Of a stretch of 51,620 bases of DNA, positions 34,718 through 44,761 are shown in pieces. Each line of letters starts with the position of its first letter. Position 1 is the stretch's first letter. The DNA is from Porphyromonas loveana (GTDB lineage Bacteria; Bacteroidota; Bacteroidia; Bacteroidales; Porphyromonadaceae), in NCBI RefSeq assembly GCF_003096695.1, contig NZ_QEKY01000016.1, forward strand, positions 1-51,620, read 5' to 3'. The translations under genes and the position numbers were made by a program. The notes under the pieces are model-generated. The model worked only from the letters and a program-made list of their open reading frames with translations. It ran no database searches and was not told the DNA's origin.

Positions 34718-37300
34718 TTACTTGGTCTTCATCAGACGCTCCAGACGCAGAAGTTGGTAGTCGTAGAACGAACGATCGGCTGCATTGCTCGTAGCTCTGC
34801 GGGTGCGATAGATCGTTTGTACGCGCTTGAGCTGTTGCAAGAGCAGAGGAGCGATCACTTCGCTGGGAGCATTCTTTGAGAACATCGTCAGACGGAAGAA
34901 AGAGTTTTCGCCCTCGTCAGCTACATGGTGGTGACCGCTGCAACCCAATGCACAGGGGAGATTGTCTTGTTCCATTTGAGCCGCCATGGCATCGAACTCA
35001 TCCGACAGACGGCGCACACTGTTCTGACTCTCAGTAGAGAGACCGCTATAGGCCGACATGAGGTCGATGGCTACATTCTGGATGTTGCGATCAGCATCGG
35101 TCAGGTTGCCTTTCACTTCGAAGATAGAGGCAATCAAGTCATTGGCGTAGTCCGTGAGCTTGTACATATTGGGTTGTCCGGATTGCTCTGCCTCGTATAT
35201 TCTACCGAGACTGCCTGGGTTGAAGAGTGCAGCTACCATAGCTTTGCCCAGCACGTCCGGCATCGTTGACGTCTGCTCTATTTTGTTTAAGAAAGTCGGT
35301 TCGGCAAGCCATTGGCGATAAGTACGAGCTTGATTGAGCAGCCATTCCATGGCTTGGCGTTGCTTGTCCTTGGTGATGAAGCGGCGAGAGAGCGTATTGG
35401 ATTCTCCCTGACGGATTTCGAAGTGTTCTACCCCCCCAATATAAGGCATAATGTGTCCTACGTGGCGGTAGTATTGGTACATGAGTTGTTCGTGCATATC
35501 ACGCACGTCATCGTAGCGTGCATCCTTGTCGAGGAGCCACTTGTCCATGTTTTTGGCTATGATTTTGAGGTTGCTGATGGACAAGTCACCTGCACGGAAG
35601 TGGTCGTTACCGAGGTCTTCCGTTTGGTCGGTGGGGTCGATCGTGTAAGGGAACTGTTGCGCTCCGAAAGTATACATGGCGTTATTTTTCTTTTCGGCGA
35701 TCCACGCATTCAGAGTAGATTTTTCTTCCTCCGGAGTTTTTGCGCCGGGGATCAGACGGTAGGCCCAATTGATGGCGTAGATGTCATATACGCCGATAAG
35801 CGGCGGAGTCAGGCGTACGCCACGCTCCAAGTCGCCCGGCTGAGCCACGAAGTTGTTACGGGCATAGTCCATGATGCTGGGCGTAGTGCCGTATTTCTGT
35901 GTGAACTGCGGGTCGCGGAGGTTGTCGATGGTGAAGGAATAGCTGGCACCCATATTGTGCATGAGGCCGATCGTGTGACCTATCTCGTGGGCAGCCACAT
36001 AACGGAGCGACTCGCGCATCACATCATCATCGAATACGGCTTTGCGCACGCGGGGATCCACAGCACCGGTCTGAACGAAACGCCAGTTGTGTACGAGAGA
36101 GAGAACGTTGTGATACCAGATCACATCCGCGCAGATGATCTCGCCACTTCTCGGGTCCACGTAGCTCGGTCCCATGGCGTTGGCTGTGGCTGTAGTCGCA
36201 TACTTGAAACAGCTGAAGCGGATATCGTCCGGATCGAAGTCGGGATTCTCAGCCTTTGTGGGATAGTCCTTGGCGATGATTGCATTCTTGAACCCGGCTG
36301 CCTCGAAAGCAATGCGCCAGTCTTCGATGGCCTGTTTGATGGTTGCGCGCCACTTGGCAGGGAAGGCAGAGTCTACATAGAAGATGATGGGCTTTATCGG
36401 CTCTACGAGTTCGCCGCGCATATAAGCTGCGCTGTCCTTGGGTTGGAGGTCCCAGCGGTGAATGAGCTTGTAGGATTCTACTTTGTCCTTCTCCGTGCTG
36501 AAGAACTGACGGTATGAATTAAAAAATCCCACGCGGTTGTCTTGCAGACGCATACGTGCCGGCTTCTCCGGCAGGAGTAGGATGGATCGTTGCATGATGA
36601 GCGTATATGGCTCGGAGTAGGGTTGTGTCTTGAAAGTGAGCATGCTCTTGATCTCCACGTTGCGAGGGAAGCTCTTCACCTCCGTTACTGTGCTGGCAGA
36701 GGGGTCGAGCATACCTTTGATCACATTGGCATTCTGCACCGTAGGGGGGAGGATAGTCAGTGGCGTGATGCTCTTCTCATCTTCGCGGAAGAATTTGGTC
36801 ACGTCTACCAATACCACACCATTCTTGGTGTCAACGATGGGGAAAGCTTTGAGTACGGGGTCGAGGAAGTTTTTCTTGAACGACGGTACGATGGGATCAT
36901 CTTCACGTACGACGGCTCCTACTTGGCCTCTGTGCAGATATACATTGGCACTGTCGCGTGAGAATTTGATCAGGAAGGGATCGGTACTCATCTGTCCTGC
37001 TACGGCTTCGCGCGTGTCGCTTGTGGCTGCTACGCGGCTGCTGAGGAGATAGTCTCTCTTGAATGCCGAGTCGGGCATGGCGAAGAATACTTCGTTTTTC
37101 TTCGTGAAATAGACGGTGAAGGGGCCTTCGCTCTTGGTGGCTCCAGTGATTGCTTGGTCAAATTTGGATTTCTGGGCGGACGCTTCTTTGGCAGGCTTCT
37201 TTTTCTTCGATCTGAAGAAATAGTCGCTCTGCGCCTCGGCCGTGAAGGTCGGCAGGAGACAGGCGATAGCCAGACAGGCGGTAAAGAATCTTTTGTTCAT
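34718..37300 (-). CDS. Secreted zinc-dependent metalloprotease (DUF5117/DUF5118 type)
   Basis: An exported metzincin-like protease of 860 residues. A signal peptide (about 1-23, ending at AEAQ) is followed by a lysine-rich stretch (about 32-46) and a long N-terminal domain. The zinc site HEIGHTIGLMH (about 437-447) is the full HExxHxxGxxH motif, and a downstream SIMDYARN supplies the methionine turn. The last ~250 residues are helical. This architecture is common in Bacteroidetes and its substrates are largely unknown. It lacks an evident type IX secretion C-terminal domain, so periplasmic or outer-membrane location is more likely than cell-surface anchoring. It is the last gene of a three-gene set and is followed by two terminators. 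Confidence 0.88.
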   Translation of the reverse strand: MNKRFFTACLAIACLLPTFTAEAQSDYFFRSKKKKPAKEASAQKSKFDQAITGATKSEGPFTVYFTKKNEVFFAMPDSAFKRDYLLSSRVAATSDTREAVAGQMSTDPFLIKFSRDSANVYLHRGQVGAVVREDDPIVPSFKKNFLDPVLKAFPIVDTKNGVVLVDVTKFFREDEKSITPLTILPPTVQNANVIKGMLDPSASTVTEVKSFPRNVEIKSMLTFKTQPYSEPYTLIMQRSILLLPEKPARMRLQDNRVGFFNSYRQFFSTEKDKVESYKLIHRWDLQPKDSAAYMRGELVEPIKPIIFYVDSAFPAKWRATIKQAIEDWRIAFEAAGFKNAIIAKDYPTKAENPDFDPDDIRFSCFKYATTATANAMGPSYVDPRSGEIICADVIWYHNVLSLVHNWRFVQTGAVDPRVRKAVFDDDVMRESLRYVAAHEIGHTIGLMHNMGASYSFTIDNLRDPQFTQKYGTTPSIMDYARNNFVAQPGDLERGVRLTPPLIGVYDIYAINWAYRLIPGAKTPEEEKSTLNAWIAEKKNNAMYTFGAQQFPYTIDPTDQTEDLGNDHFRAGDLSISNLKIIAKNMDKWLLDKDARYDDVRDMHEQLMYQYYRHVGHIMPYIGGVEHFEIRQGESNTLSRRFITKDKQRQAMEWLLNQARTYRQWLAEPTFLNKIEQTSTMPDVLGKAMVAALFNPGSLGRIYEAEQSGQPNMYKLTDYANDLIASIFEVKGNLTDADRNIQNVAIDLMSAYSGLSTESQNSVRRLSDEFDAMAAQMEQDNLPCALGCSGHHHVADEGENSFFRLTMFSKNAPSEVIAPLLLQQLKRVQTIYRTRRATSNAADRSFYDYQLLRLERLMKTK

Positions 37301-37347
37301 ACTTGATTATTGTTTGATAGTAATTGTATTCGAATCGTATTGAGAGT

Positions 37348-37812
37348 CTATTTCTTGCGGAAGAGTCGGACAAAGAAACGCACGATGGCGTAGCCAAATC
37401 CGACGACAAAGAACCAGCCGATTGCCAGATCCCACGTATTCACGCCCTCGCGCATCACTGTCATCAGTCCGAAGGCTACAAACGTGAGACATATGAGCGG
37501 AGCACTCCATGAACCGTTGCGATCCATGAAACCTGCATAGCGCATTGCCTGTTCGCAGGGGATGCGGCCTTGCTTGTGACCGACATAGACGGCAGCCTGC
37601 TCAGCCAAGGCGAAACAAAAAGCCACGGCACCACTTATGTGGAAGAATAATTCCATGCTTGCAGGCCGTATCTCGGCATTGAAATCTCCCAAGAGCATGC
37701 CGGTAAAAGCTACGGCAAAGATCAGAATGCCGAGCCAATAGAGGTAGAAGCGAGGTGTCAGAGGCTTCCCTTTGGCAGATTGTTTATTTGGGCCGAGGGC
37801 TTTCCTTTTCAT
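37348..37812 (-). CDS. Four-helix membrane protein of unknown function
   Basis: I do not recognise the family. The 154 residues have a basic N-terminus (about 1-20), four hydrophobic segments (about 24-44, 53-76, 101-118 and 126-147) and a basic C-terminus ending RLFRKK, so both ends are probably cytoplasmic. It lies 47 nt from both the upstream histidine phosphatase gene and the downstream metalloprotease gene on the same strand, so it is probably co-transcribed with them. No catalytic motif is visible. Confidence 0.7.
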   Translation of the reverse strand: MKRKALGPNKQSAKGKPLTPRFYLYWLGILIFAVAFTGMLLGDFNAEIRPASMELFFHISGAVAFCFALAEQAAVYVGHKQGRIPCEQAMRYAGFMDRNGSWSAPLICLTFVAFGLMTVMREGVNTWDLAIGWFFVVGFGYAIVRFFVRLFRKK

Positions 37813-37860
37813 TTTCGATATGACAATGTGTGGTGTCGTATGTTTAATCTCTTGGCGTCT

Positions 37861-38394
37861 TTATATTGTCAGCTCCGTCAGGGAACCAAAAGGAGGAAGA
37901 GAAGCGAAGGCACTCTCCAGCGTACAATACCCTGCCAATGTGCGTGCACAGTTGATGACGCCGCCGTGGCAGAATATGAGGATGGAGCGGTATCCCGCCT
38001 CTTTCTTCTCCATGATAAAGTCTCGGACGCGTTCGTATTGCTCGCGTTGGGACTCCCCTCCAGGTACCGGTTCGTCAATATATCGTCGGAAAAAGGCTTC
38101 GACGTCCGTCGTGTCCAGAATTTCCTCCCAGGGCTTGCCTTCCCACTCTCCAAAGTTCATTTCTTTGAGTCGATCATCGCGGATCGCATCAGGATAACCG
38201 ATGAAGGTCGCCAACTTAGTAGCCCGTTGTAGAGGACTTGTGTAAACGGCCTCTGGTTTAAGTCCTCGGAGACGAGTTGCAGCCTGGGTGGCCTCTTCTT
38301 CGAAGGTTTCACGTACGTCCACATCCGTGAACCCGTAGCAATGTTCGTTGCCGTTGAGTAGTACGGAGGTGTGGCGCATCAGATATACTTTCAT
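37861..38394 (-). CDS. Histidine phosphatase family protein (alpha-ribazole phosphatase-like)
   Basis: A 177-residue branch-1 histidine phosphatase. The catalytic motif at the N-terminus is LMRHTSV (His about 8), with threonine in place of the usual glycine of RHG, as in many CobC-like proteins. YTSPLQRATKLA holds the second arginine, MNFGEWEGKPWEEI the acid region, and FCHGGVI the second histidine. GEWEGKPWEEI is typical of alpha-ribazole-5'-phosphate phosphatases of cobalamin assembly, but no cobalamin genes are nearby, so the substrate stays open. The start at 38394 puts the motif at the expected position; an upstream start at 38472 would lie in the promoter. Confidence 0.83.
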   Translation of the reverse strand: MKVYLMRHTSVLLNGNEHCYGFTDVDVRETFEEEATQAATRLRGLKPEAVYTSPLQRATKLATFIGYPDAIRDDRLKEMNFGEWEGKPWEEILDTTDVEAFFRRYIDEPVPGGESQREQYERVRDFIMEKKEAGYRSILIFCHGGVINCARTLAGYCTLESAFASLPPFGSLTELTI

Positions 38395-38437
38395 TCGTTG
38401 TCGCTTTGTGGTCAGATGGTGTCGCTTTTCGCCTCGT

Positions 38438-38446
38438 GCAAAGATA
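38438..38446 (-). promoter_or_regulatory. Promoter of the histidine phosphatase operon
   Basis: The minus strand reads TATCTTTGC, a full -7 match, 43 nt before the start codon. A TTG on the minus strand (38472-38470) lies 23 nt upstream, a little further than usual. Confidence 0.55.
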
Positions 38447-38518
38447 GTAGAATCTGTGTGCTTTGTAAGCAAGGAGCATTGAGTTCCGATTCGATCAATG
38501 AGTGCTGACTATTCCGAA

Positions 38519-38721
38519 ATGTTGACCCTTAAGCCTTTTTCGGTTGATGCCGTTTGGCTGGGAGAGATCACCTCGAGGGTGGATATGAAGATGCGGAGCT
38601 ACACCTCGAATTTTTCCGCTTTTCTGCCGATCGTCCAGCACGCTATGTGCGAATGAAAGTTGAGCAGGGCCAAATCAAGAATTATTTCCTCTTCACGGAC
38701 GAAAATCATCGTGGAGCATAA
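38519..38721 (+). pseudogene. Short decayed or frameshifted coding fragment
   Basis: An ATG at 38519 opens a frame reading MLTLKPFSVDAVWLGEI. A second frame, open from 38548 to the TAA at 38721, reads EGGYEDAELHLEFFRFSADR from about 38572 and then continues with ordinary protein-like composition. A one-base shift near 38570 would join them into a protein of about 66 residues. The family is not recognised. It could be a relic of a gene disrupted by rearrangement, or chance. Confidence 0.28.
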
Positions 38722-38884
38722 TCGTGTCTGAACAGGGGGTGGATGAGGAATAGGCCAATCGTATCTCGCGAGGGGTGAGTCTCACTTTTTCTTACCTTTG
38801 CAATCTGACCGGCAGCTCAACGACACGTAAATAACTGAATATCAGAGCAGGCTAACGGAAAGAACAAGAAATAATATGTAATAA

Positions 38885-39028
38885 ATGAAAGCAATGATGA
38901 ATAACAAACACTTGTATATGGCCGATAGAAGCCCCCTCCGTCTCTCTCCTCCCCTTTCGATAGTACCGTGGCAAGGCATCAGCGCTTGTCCGAGTGTCTA
39001 TATTTGTTGTTTCTCTGCCGATGAATAA
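38885..39028 (+). CDS. Possible 47-residue small protein
   Basis: The ORF begins MKAMMNNKHLYMADRS and ends CPSVYICCFSADE. It has three cysteines in the last 13 residues and a proline-rich centre, with no clear signal peptide or membrane segment. Its support is position only: it lies inside a unit with its own promoter box and strong terminator. No homolog is recognised, so it may be spurious and the unit may be non-coding. Confidence 0.25.
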   Translation: MKAMMNNKHLYMADRSPLRLSPPLSIVPWQGISACPSVYICCFSADE

Positions 39029-39067
39029 GATGCCATAATCTCCCGAAACTCATAGCTGAAAGCCTCC

Positions 39068-39115
39068 AAGTCCCCGTTGCGTTCGTGCCTGAACGCAACG
39101 GGGACTTTCCGTTTT
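39068..39115 (+). terminator. Strong terminator of the orphan unit
   Basis: Bases 39068-39084 pair perfectly with 39091-39107 over 17 bp around a 6-nt loop, followed by TCCGTTTTT. Confidence 0.85.
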
Positions 39116-39153
39116 TGCAGCTTCAAATGCCTTTCGGAGGGTGCAAACTATAT

Positions 39154-39222
39154 AAAGATGACATCTGAACTTTATAAATATCAAATGCAATGATTATTAT
39201 AATCAGAAACGATCTTTATAAA
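39154..39222. repeat. AT-rich palindrome cluster
   Basis: AGATG-A-CATCT (39156-39166) and TGATTAT-T-ATAATCA (39191-39205) are perfect odd-centred palindromes. CTTTATAAA occurs twice (39170-39178 and 39214-39222), flanking the second. The composition is much richer in A+T than the surroundings. Confidence 0.6.
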
Positions 39223-39467
39223 GGTTGAATCCAAAAATTATAATCTTCATCATCCATAGTCGGAAAGACAGCTTTTTCGACTTTTCAAATTTCCTCTCCG
39301 ACTTCGTTTCCCCTCCCGAACGACCTGCAAAAAGCGGCTTATTTAGAATGAATCTAAACGGCTCTTCGGTGTTGAAAACTTTTTTAGCACCAGAAAAGCG
39401 GCGAAACTGATGGCCGGATTTCTCCCCGAGAGATCGCTAATAGCGTCGTTTAGTGGAAAATAAGGTG

Positions 39468-39476
39468 TACTTTTGT
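39468..39476 (+). promoter_or_regulatory. -7 box of eno
   Basis: TACTTTTGT is an exact TAnnTTTG match 51 nt before the enolase ATG. The -33 element is not clear. Confidence 0.55.
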
Positions 39477-39524
39477 GCCGCATTAGAGATACAGAGTAAT
39501 CAATCCTTAATAATAACAGAGTAA

Positions 39525-40808
<1,284 letters not shown>

Positions 40809-40852
40809 TACCCTCGAATAGTATCGGCTTTCCCCTATAAGCCGCAAGAAAT

Positions 40853-40889
40853 AGCTGTGTCGAAATGGAAGTTTCGGCACAGCTTTTTT
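40853..40889 (+). terminator. Terminator after eno
   Basis: Bases 40853-40865 pair with 40872-40884 (13 bp with one G-U), followed by TTTTTT. Confidence 0.9.
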
Positions 40890-40955
40890 GTGCCGAGTGC
40901 TCATTTTTCTTTCACGTTAGAGGTAAAAGTGTGCAAAAAAAGCCTCTGTTTTTAT

Positions 40956-40964
40956 TATCTTTGT
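40956..40964 (+). promoter_or_regulatory. -7 box of the antiporter gene
   Basis: TATCTTTGT matches TAnnTTTG with a following pyrimidine, 69 nt before the ATG. No -33 match is clear. Confidence 0.5.
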
Positions 40965-41033
40965 GGGCAACGGTTCCGAAAACCTGCGGAACATAATGTC
41001 CAATTTCTCACGACAAACAACGCATAACGAACA

Positions 41034-42551
41034 ATGTTAACGACAGAACACTTCCTCCTTTTTGCTTCGATAGTGCTCTTTGCCGGTATTATGGCCGGGA
41101 AGATCGGGTATCGATTTGGGATACCTGCTCTTTTGATCTTCCTCTTTACCGGTATGCTCTTCGGCGTGGACGGATTCGGATTCCGCTTTTCCAGTCCGGG
41201 GGTATCGCAGTCTGTCGGTATGATTGCCCTCTCGATTATCCTCTTCACCGGTGGTATGGATACGCGACTGAAGAAGGTGCGTCCGATTGTTGCCCAAGGT
41301 CTGATCCTCTCGACTTTGGGCGTTTTGCTTACGGCACTATTGGCAGGCTTCTTTATCTTCTGGCTTAGCGGTACGGCCGTGGCTTCGTACGTCTTCCCGC
41401 TATCGACAGCTATCTTACTGGCATCTACGATGGCGAGTACGGACTCTGCCTCGGTTTTCGCTATTCTACGTTCGCAGAAAATGCAGCTCAAGGAGAATCT
41501 GGCTCCTACGCTCGAGCTGGAGAGTGGTAGTAACGACCCGATGGCCTATATGCTCACGATAGCGCTGATAGACTTTATCACAACCGGGCAGAGTGGCCCT
41601 GGTCCCATCATTTTCTCATTCGTTATGCAGTTTGTTGTGGGTGGTTTGTTGGGCTATCTGATGGGGCGTTTGGCTGTGTTGGTGCTCAATAAGATGAATA
41701 TTCACAATGATACGCTATATCCGATCACATTGCTTTGCGCTGTCTTTTTCACCTTTGCGGGGACTACACTTCTGCAAGGCAACGGCTATCTCGCCGTGTA
41801 CATTGCCGGTATGGTGGTAGGGAACAGCCGGGTGATTCACAAGAAGAGCATCAATACGTTTTTCGACGGTCTTACCTGGTTGGTACAGATCGTTCTTTTC
41901 ATCCTGCTTGGCTTACTTGTCAATCCTCGGGAGATGATGGAGTTTGCTCCTTTCTCTCTCGTTGTGGCGATTTTTATGATACTGGTGGCGCGACCTTTGG
42001 CAGTTTATCTCTGTTTGCTGCCCTTTCCCAAGATGTCGTTTCGAGGTAAGACTTTTCTCAGTTGGGTCGGCTTACGTGGTGCAGTACCGATCATTTTTGC
42101 CACTTACCCGCTGGTGGAGGGAGTCCCTGGTGCGGAAGCCATGTTCAATGTGGTCTTCTTCATCACCATTATCTCGTTGCTTGTGCAGGGAAGTACCATC
42201 ACGCAGGTGGCGCGTTGGCTCAAGCTCGACATTCCTTCTCCACCGACAGGTAGTTTGTTCGGAGTGGAGATACCCGAGGAGACGGGTACGAAACTGGAAG
42301 AACGGGTGGTAGAAGCCTCAATGTTGTCCGAGGGTGATTTGCTGATGAACCTCTCCCTCAAAGACGAAGAGCTGGTGATTCTTGTGCGACGAGGCGAGGG
42401 CTATCGTGTCCCGAAAGGACGTATGCACCTGCAAGTGGGGGATGTGCTGCTGATCGTATCGGAAAAGAACTTGAATAAGATAGAAGAGTCGGTGCAAGAA
42501 GAGAATCCGACTCTCTTCCGAAAGCTGAAGCGAAGACTCCTGCCTCGTTAG
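41034..42551 (+). CDS. cvrA: Potassium/proton antiporter, CvrA/NhaP2 type
   Basis: An inner-membrane CPA1-family cation/proton antiporter involved in K+ homeostasis. The first ~390 residues hold about twelve helices, with the conserved acidic ion-binding stretch in ELESGSNDPMAYML (about 163-176) and GLRGAVPIIFATYP (about 346-359) near the end of the transporter domain. The C-terminal ~90 residues (about 405-495) are an RCK_C/TrkA_C regulatory domain, recognised by VPKGRMHLQVGDVLLIV. At 505 residues it is a little shorter than the E. coli protein. Its stop codon overlaps that of the convergent uvrB. Confidence 0.88.
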   Translation: MLTTEHFLLFASIVLFAGIMAGKIGYRFGIPALLIFLFTGMLFGVDGFGFRFSSPGVSQSVGMIALSIILFTGGMDTRLKKVRPIVAQGLILSTLGVLLTALLAGFFIFWLSGTAVASYVFPLSTAILLASTMASTDSASVFAILRSQKMQLKENLAPTLELESGSNDPMAYMLTIALIDFITTGQSGPGPIIFSFVMQFVVGGLLGYLMGRLAVLVLNKMNIHNDTLYPITLLCAVFFTFAGTTLLQGNGYLAVYIAGMVVGNSRVIHKKSINTFFDGLTWLVQIVLFILLGLLVNPREMMEFAPFSLVVAIFMILVARPLAVYLCLLPFPKMSFRGKTFLSWVGLRGAVPIIFATYPLVEGVPGAEAMFNVVFFITIISLLVQGSTITQVARWLKLDIPSPPTGSLFGVEIPEETGTKLEERVVEASMLSEGDLLMNLSLKDEELVILVRRGEGYRVPKGRMHLQVGDVLLIVSEKNLNKIEESVQEENPTLFRKLKRRLLPR

Positions 42552-44581
42552 GCCATCTCTTCCAGTTTCTTCTCTAAACGCGAGGCTTCGTCTCGGAGTC
42601 GTGCTGCTTCTAAGAAGTCCAATTCCTTGGCTGCGGCGAGCATTTGTTTCTTGGTCGTGGCTATCAGGGCTTCCAGCTTGGGGCGCGTCAGATAGGCTGC
42701 CAGCGGGTCGGCCGCCATGGTGCCGGACGTTTCGATATAAGCGCCGCTTTCGGCGGGTGCCGAAGCTGTCGAGATATCCCCATCACCCCAAATGGCCGCG
42801 CTGTTCTTGACGATCTGTTGTGGCGTGATGCCATGCGCTTCGTTATATGCCAGCTGCTTGGTGCGGCGTCGTGCCGTCTCGTCCATCGTGAGCTGCATAC
42901 TCTCCGTAATCTTATCTGCATAGAATATGACACGACCGTGGATGTGTCTGGCAGCTCGTCCTGCAGTCTGCGTGAGCGAGCGATGCGATCGTAGAAAGCC
43001 TTCTTTGTCGGCGTCCAAAATGGCAACAAGCGATACTTCCGGCAAGTCGAGTCCTTCGCGGAGTAGATTCACCCCGATCAGCACGTTATAGGTTCCTTTG
43101 CGCAGGTCTTCCATGATGCGGACGCGCTCTAACGTATCCACGTCGCTGTGGATATAACTGGTCGAGATGCCGTGACGCAGGAGGTACTCGCTCAACTCTT
43201 CGGCCATGCGTTTGGTGAGTGTGGTCACGAGAACACGTTCTCCTTTTTCTATGCAGCGAGTGATTTCTTCCATGAGGTCATCGACTTGGTTGGCTGTCGG
43301 TTTTACGTCGATGATGGGATCGAGCAGACCTGTGGGGCGGATCAATTGCTCTACGATTACCCCTTCGCTTCTCGTTAGTTCGTAGTCGGCAGGGGTTGCG
43401 CTGATATAGAGGGTTTGAGGCGTGAGTGATTCAAATTCGTCGAATCGCAGCGGACGATTGTCCAAGGCCGCGGGCAGGCGAAAACCATATTCCACCAGAT
43501 TCTCCTTGCGTGAACGGTCGCCGCCATACATGGCCCGTATCTGAGGGATCGTGACGTGACTCTCGTCAATAACGAGGAGGAAGTCCTCGGGGAAATAATC
43601 CAACAGACAGAACGGACGTTCACCGGCCGAACGGCCATCGAAGTAACGAGAGTAGTTCTCGATGCCGGAGCAGTATCCCAGTTCGCGGATCATCTCTAGA
43701 TCGTAGGTGACACGCTCGTACAGACGCTTGGCTTCGTACGGCTTGCCTATCTCTTTCAGGAAGTCCACCTGACTACCCAGATCTACATCTATGAGGCCGA
43801 CGGCACGATCGACTTGCTCTTTGGTCGTGACAAATAAGTTGGCCGGATAGATCTTCAACTCTGAGAGGAGTCCGTTTTCGCGTCCACTGCGCGGATCAAA
43901 GGTGCTGATGCGCTCGACTTCACCATCCCAAAACTCCACCCGATAGGCTACGCCGTCGTAACCTTCGACTGCCGGGAATACATCTACAGTATCACCTTTG
44001 ACGCGGAAGTTGCCACTGTCGAACTCTACTTTGTTATTTGTGTAGTAGCTTTCTACCAAGAGTCGAATGAAGCGATCTCGGTCTTCACGCTGTCCCGTGC
44101 GGAGGCTGATCACCTTTTCGGAGAAAGCTTCGGGATTGGCCATACCGTAGAGGCAGGATACCGAGCTGACTACGAGTACATCTTTGCGGCCGGAGAGGAG
44201 CGAAGCAGTAGCGCGGAGTCGTAGCTTTTCTATCTCTGCGTTGATGGCCATATCCTTTTCTATATAGGTGTCGCTCGTTGGCAGGTAGGCTTCGGGTTGG
44301 TAATAGTCGTAGTAGCTGACGAAGTACTCGATGGCATTCTCGGGAAAGAACGCCTTAAACTCCCCATACAACTGTGCCGCCAAGGTCTTGTTGTGGCTGA
44401 GCACCAGTGTCGGCCGATTGATTTCTGCCACGACATTGGCTATGGTAAAGGTCTTACCCGAGCCGGTTACACCGAGCAATGTCTGCGCCGGATAACCTTC
44501 ATGGATGCCTTCCACCAATTGGCGGATCGCTTCCGGTTGATCGCCCGTGGGCCTGAATCGTGATGTCAGCTTGTAATCCAT
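42548..44581 (-). CDS. uvrB: Excinuclease ABC subunit B
   Basis: The damage-verification helicase of nucleotide excision repair; it receives DNA from UvrA and recruits UvrC. The 677 residues show Walker [11 protein letters not shown] (about 38-47), the beta-hairpin region [28 protein letters not shown] (DEAD-like motif II), the motif V/VI segment [14 protein letters not shown] with QTAGRAARH, and a C-terminal UVR domain (about 640-677). The start at 44581 (MDYKLTSRF) is chosen because the N-terminus then has the family's usual form; an in-frame ATG at 44641 adds 20 unrelated residues. Confidence 0.97.
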   Translation of the reverse strand: MDYKLTSRFRPTGDQPEAIRQLVEGIHEGYPAQTLLGVTGSGKTFTIANVVAEINRPTLVLSHNKTLAAQLYGEFKAFFPENAIEYFVSYYDYYQPEAYLPTSDTYIEKDMAINAEIEKLRLRATASLLSGRKDVLVVSSVSCLYGMANPEAFSEKVISLRTGQREDRDRFIRLLVESYYTNNKVEFDSGNFRVKGDTVDVFPAVEGYDGVAYRVEFWDGEVERISTFDPRSGRENGLLSELKIYPANLFVTTKEQVDRAVGLIDVDLGSQVDFLKEIGKPYEAKRLYERVTYDLEMIRELGYCSGIENYSRYFDGRSAGERPFCLLDYFPEDFLLVIDESHVTIPQIRAMYGGDRSRKENLVEYGFRLPAALDNRPLRFDEFESLTPQTLYISATPADYELTRSEGVIVEQLIRPTGLLDPIIDVKPTANQVDDLMEEITRCIEKGERVLVTTLTKRMAEELSEYLLRHGISTSYIHSDVDTLERVRIMEDLRKGTYNVLIGVNLLREGLDLPEVSLVAILDADKEGFLRSHRSLTQTAGRAARHIHGRVIFYADKITESMQLTMDETARRRTKQLAYNEAHGITPQQIVKNSAAIWGDGDISTASAPAESGAYIETSGTMAADPLAAYLTRPKLEALIATTKKQMLAAAKELDFLEAARLRDEASRLEKKLEEMA

Positions 44582-44694
44582 CTGTCCTTGTCTCCCGTTC
44601 TTATTACTATTTATACAAAGATAAACCTCTTTCTCCTTCACAGCATTCCGATGTAGAAGTCATATTCTCTCATTTTTAAGGTCTGCATAAAGCA

Positions 44695-44732
44695 AAAACG
44701 GCTATGCCCCGATACCGGAGCATAGCCGTTTT
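44695..44732. terminator. Terminator after tsf
   Basis: Bases 44695-44707 pair with 44720-44732 (13 bp) with A and T runs on both sides, so it can work in both directions. On the minus strand it ends the ribosomal operon. Confidence 0.88.
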
Positions 44733-44761
44733 ATTGGTGACAGCCGAGTGGCTGCGAGTGA

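Larger units (their letters stand above)
38793..39115 (+). ncRNA. Orphan transcription unit, small RNA or small-protein gene
   Basis: A full -7 box TACCTTTGC (38793-38801) and a very strong terminator (39068-39115) bracket about 300 nt with no known gene. The transcript would start near 38808. Inside is a 47-codon ORF (38885-39028). I see no match to tmRNA, RNase P, SRP RNA or a known riboswitch. Either a trans-acting small RNA or a small-protein mRNA would fit. Confidence 0.45.

Noticed and set aside
35312-36517. A 401-codon plus-strand ORF
   Set aside because: It lies wholly antisense to the zinc metalloprotease, whose motifs and signal peptide are clear, and its translation shows no domain pattern.
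38793-39115. tmRNA, RNase P or SRP RNA at the orphan unit
   Set aside because: None of the conserved sequence cores of these RNAs was found there.
39225-39410. A 61-codon ORF upstream of eno
   Set aside because: Low-complexity, phenylalanine/serine-rich translation in AT-rich DNA, with no promoter or homology cue.
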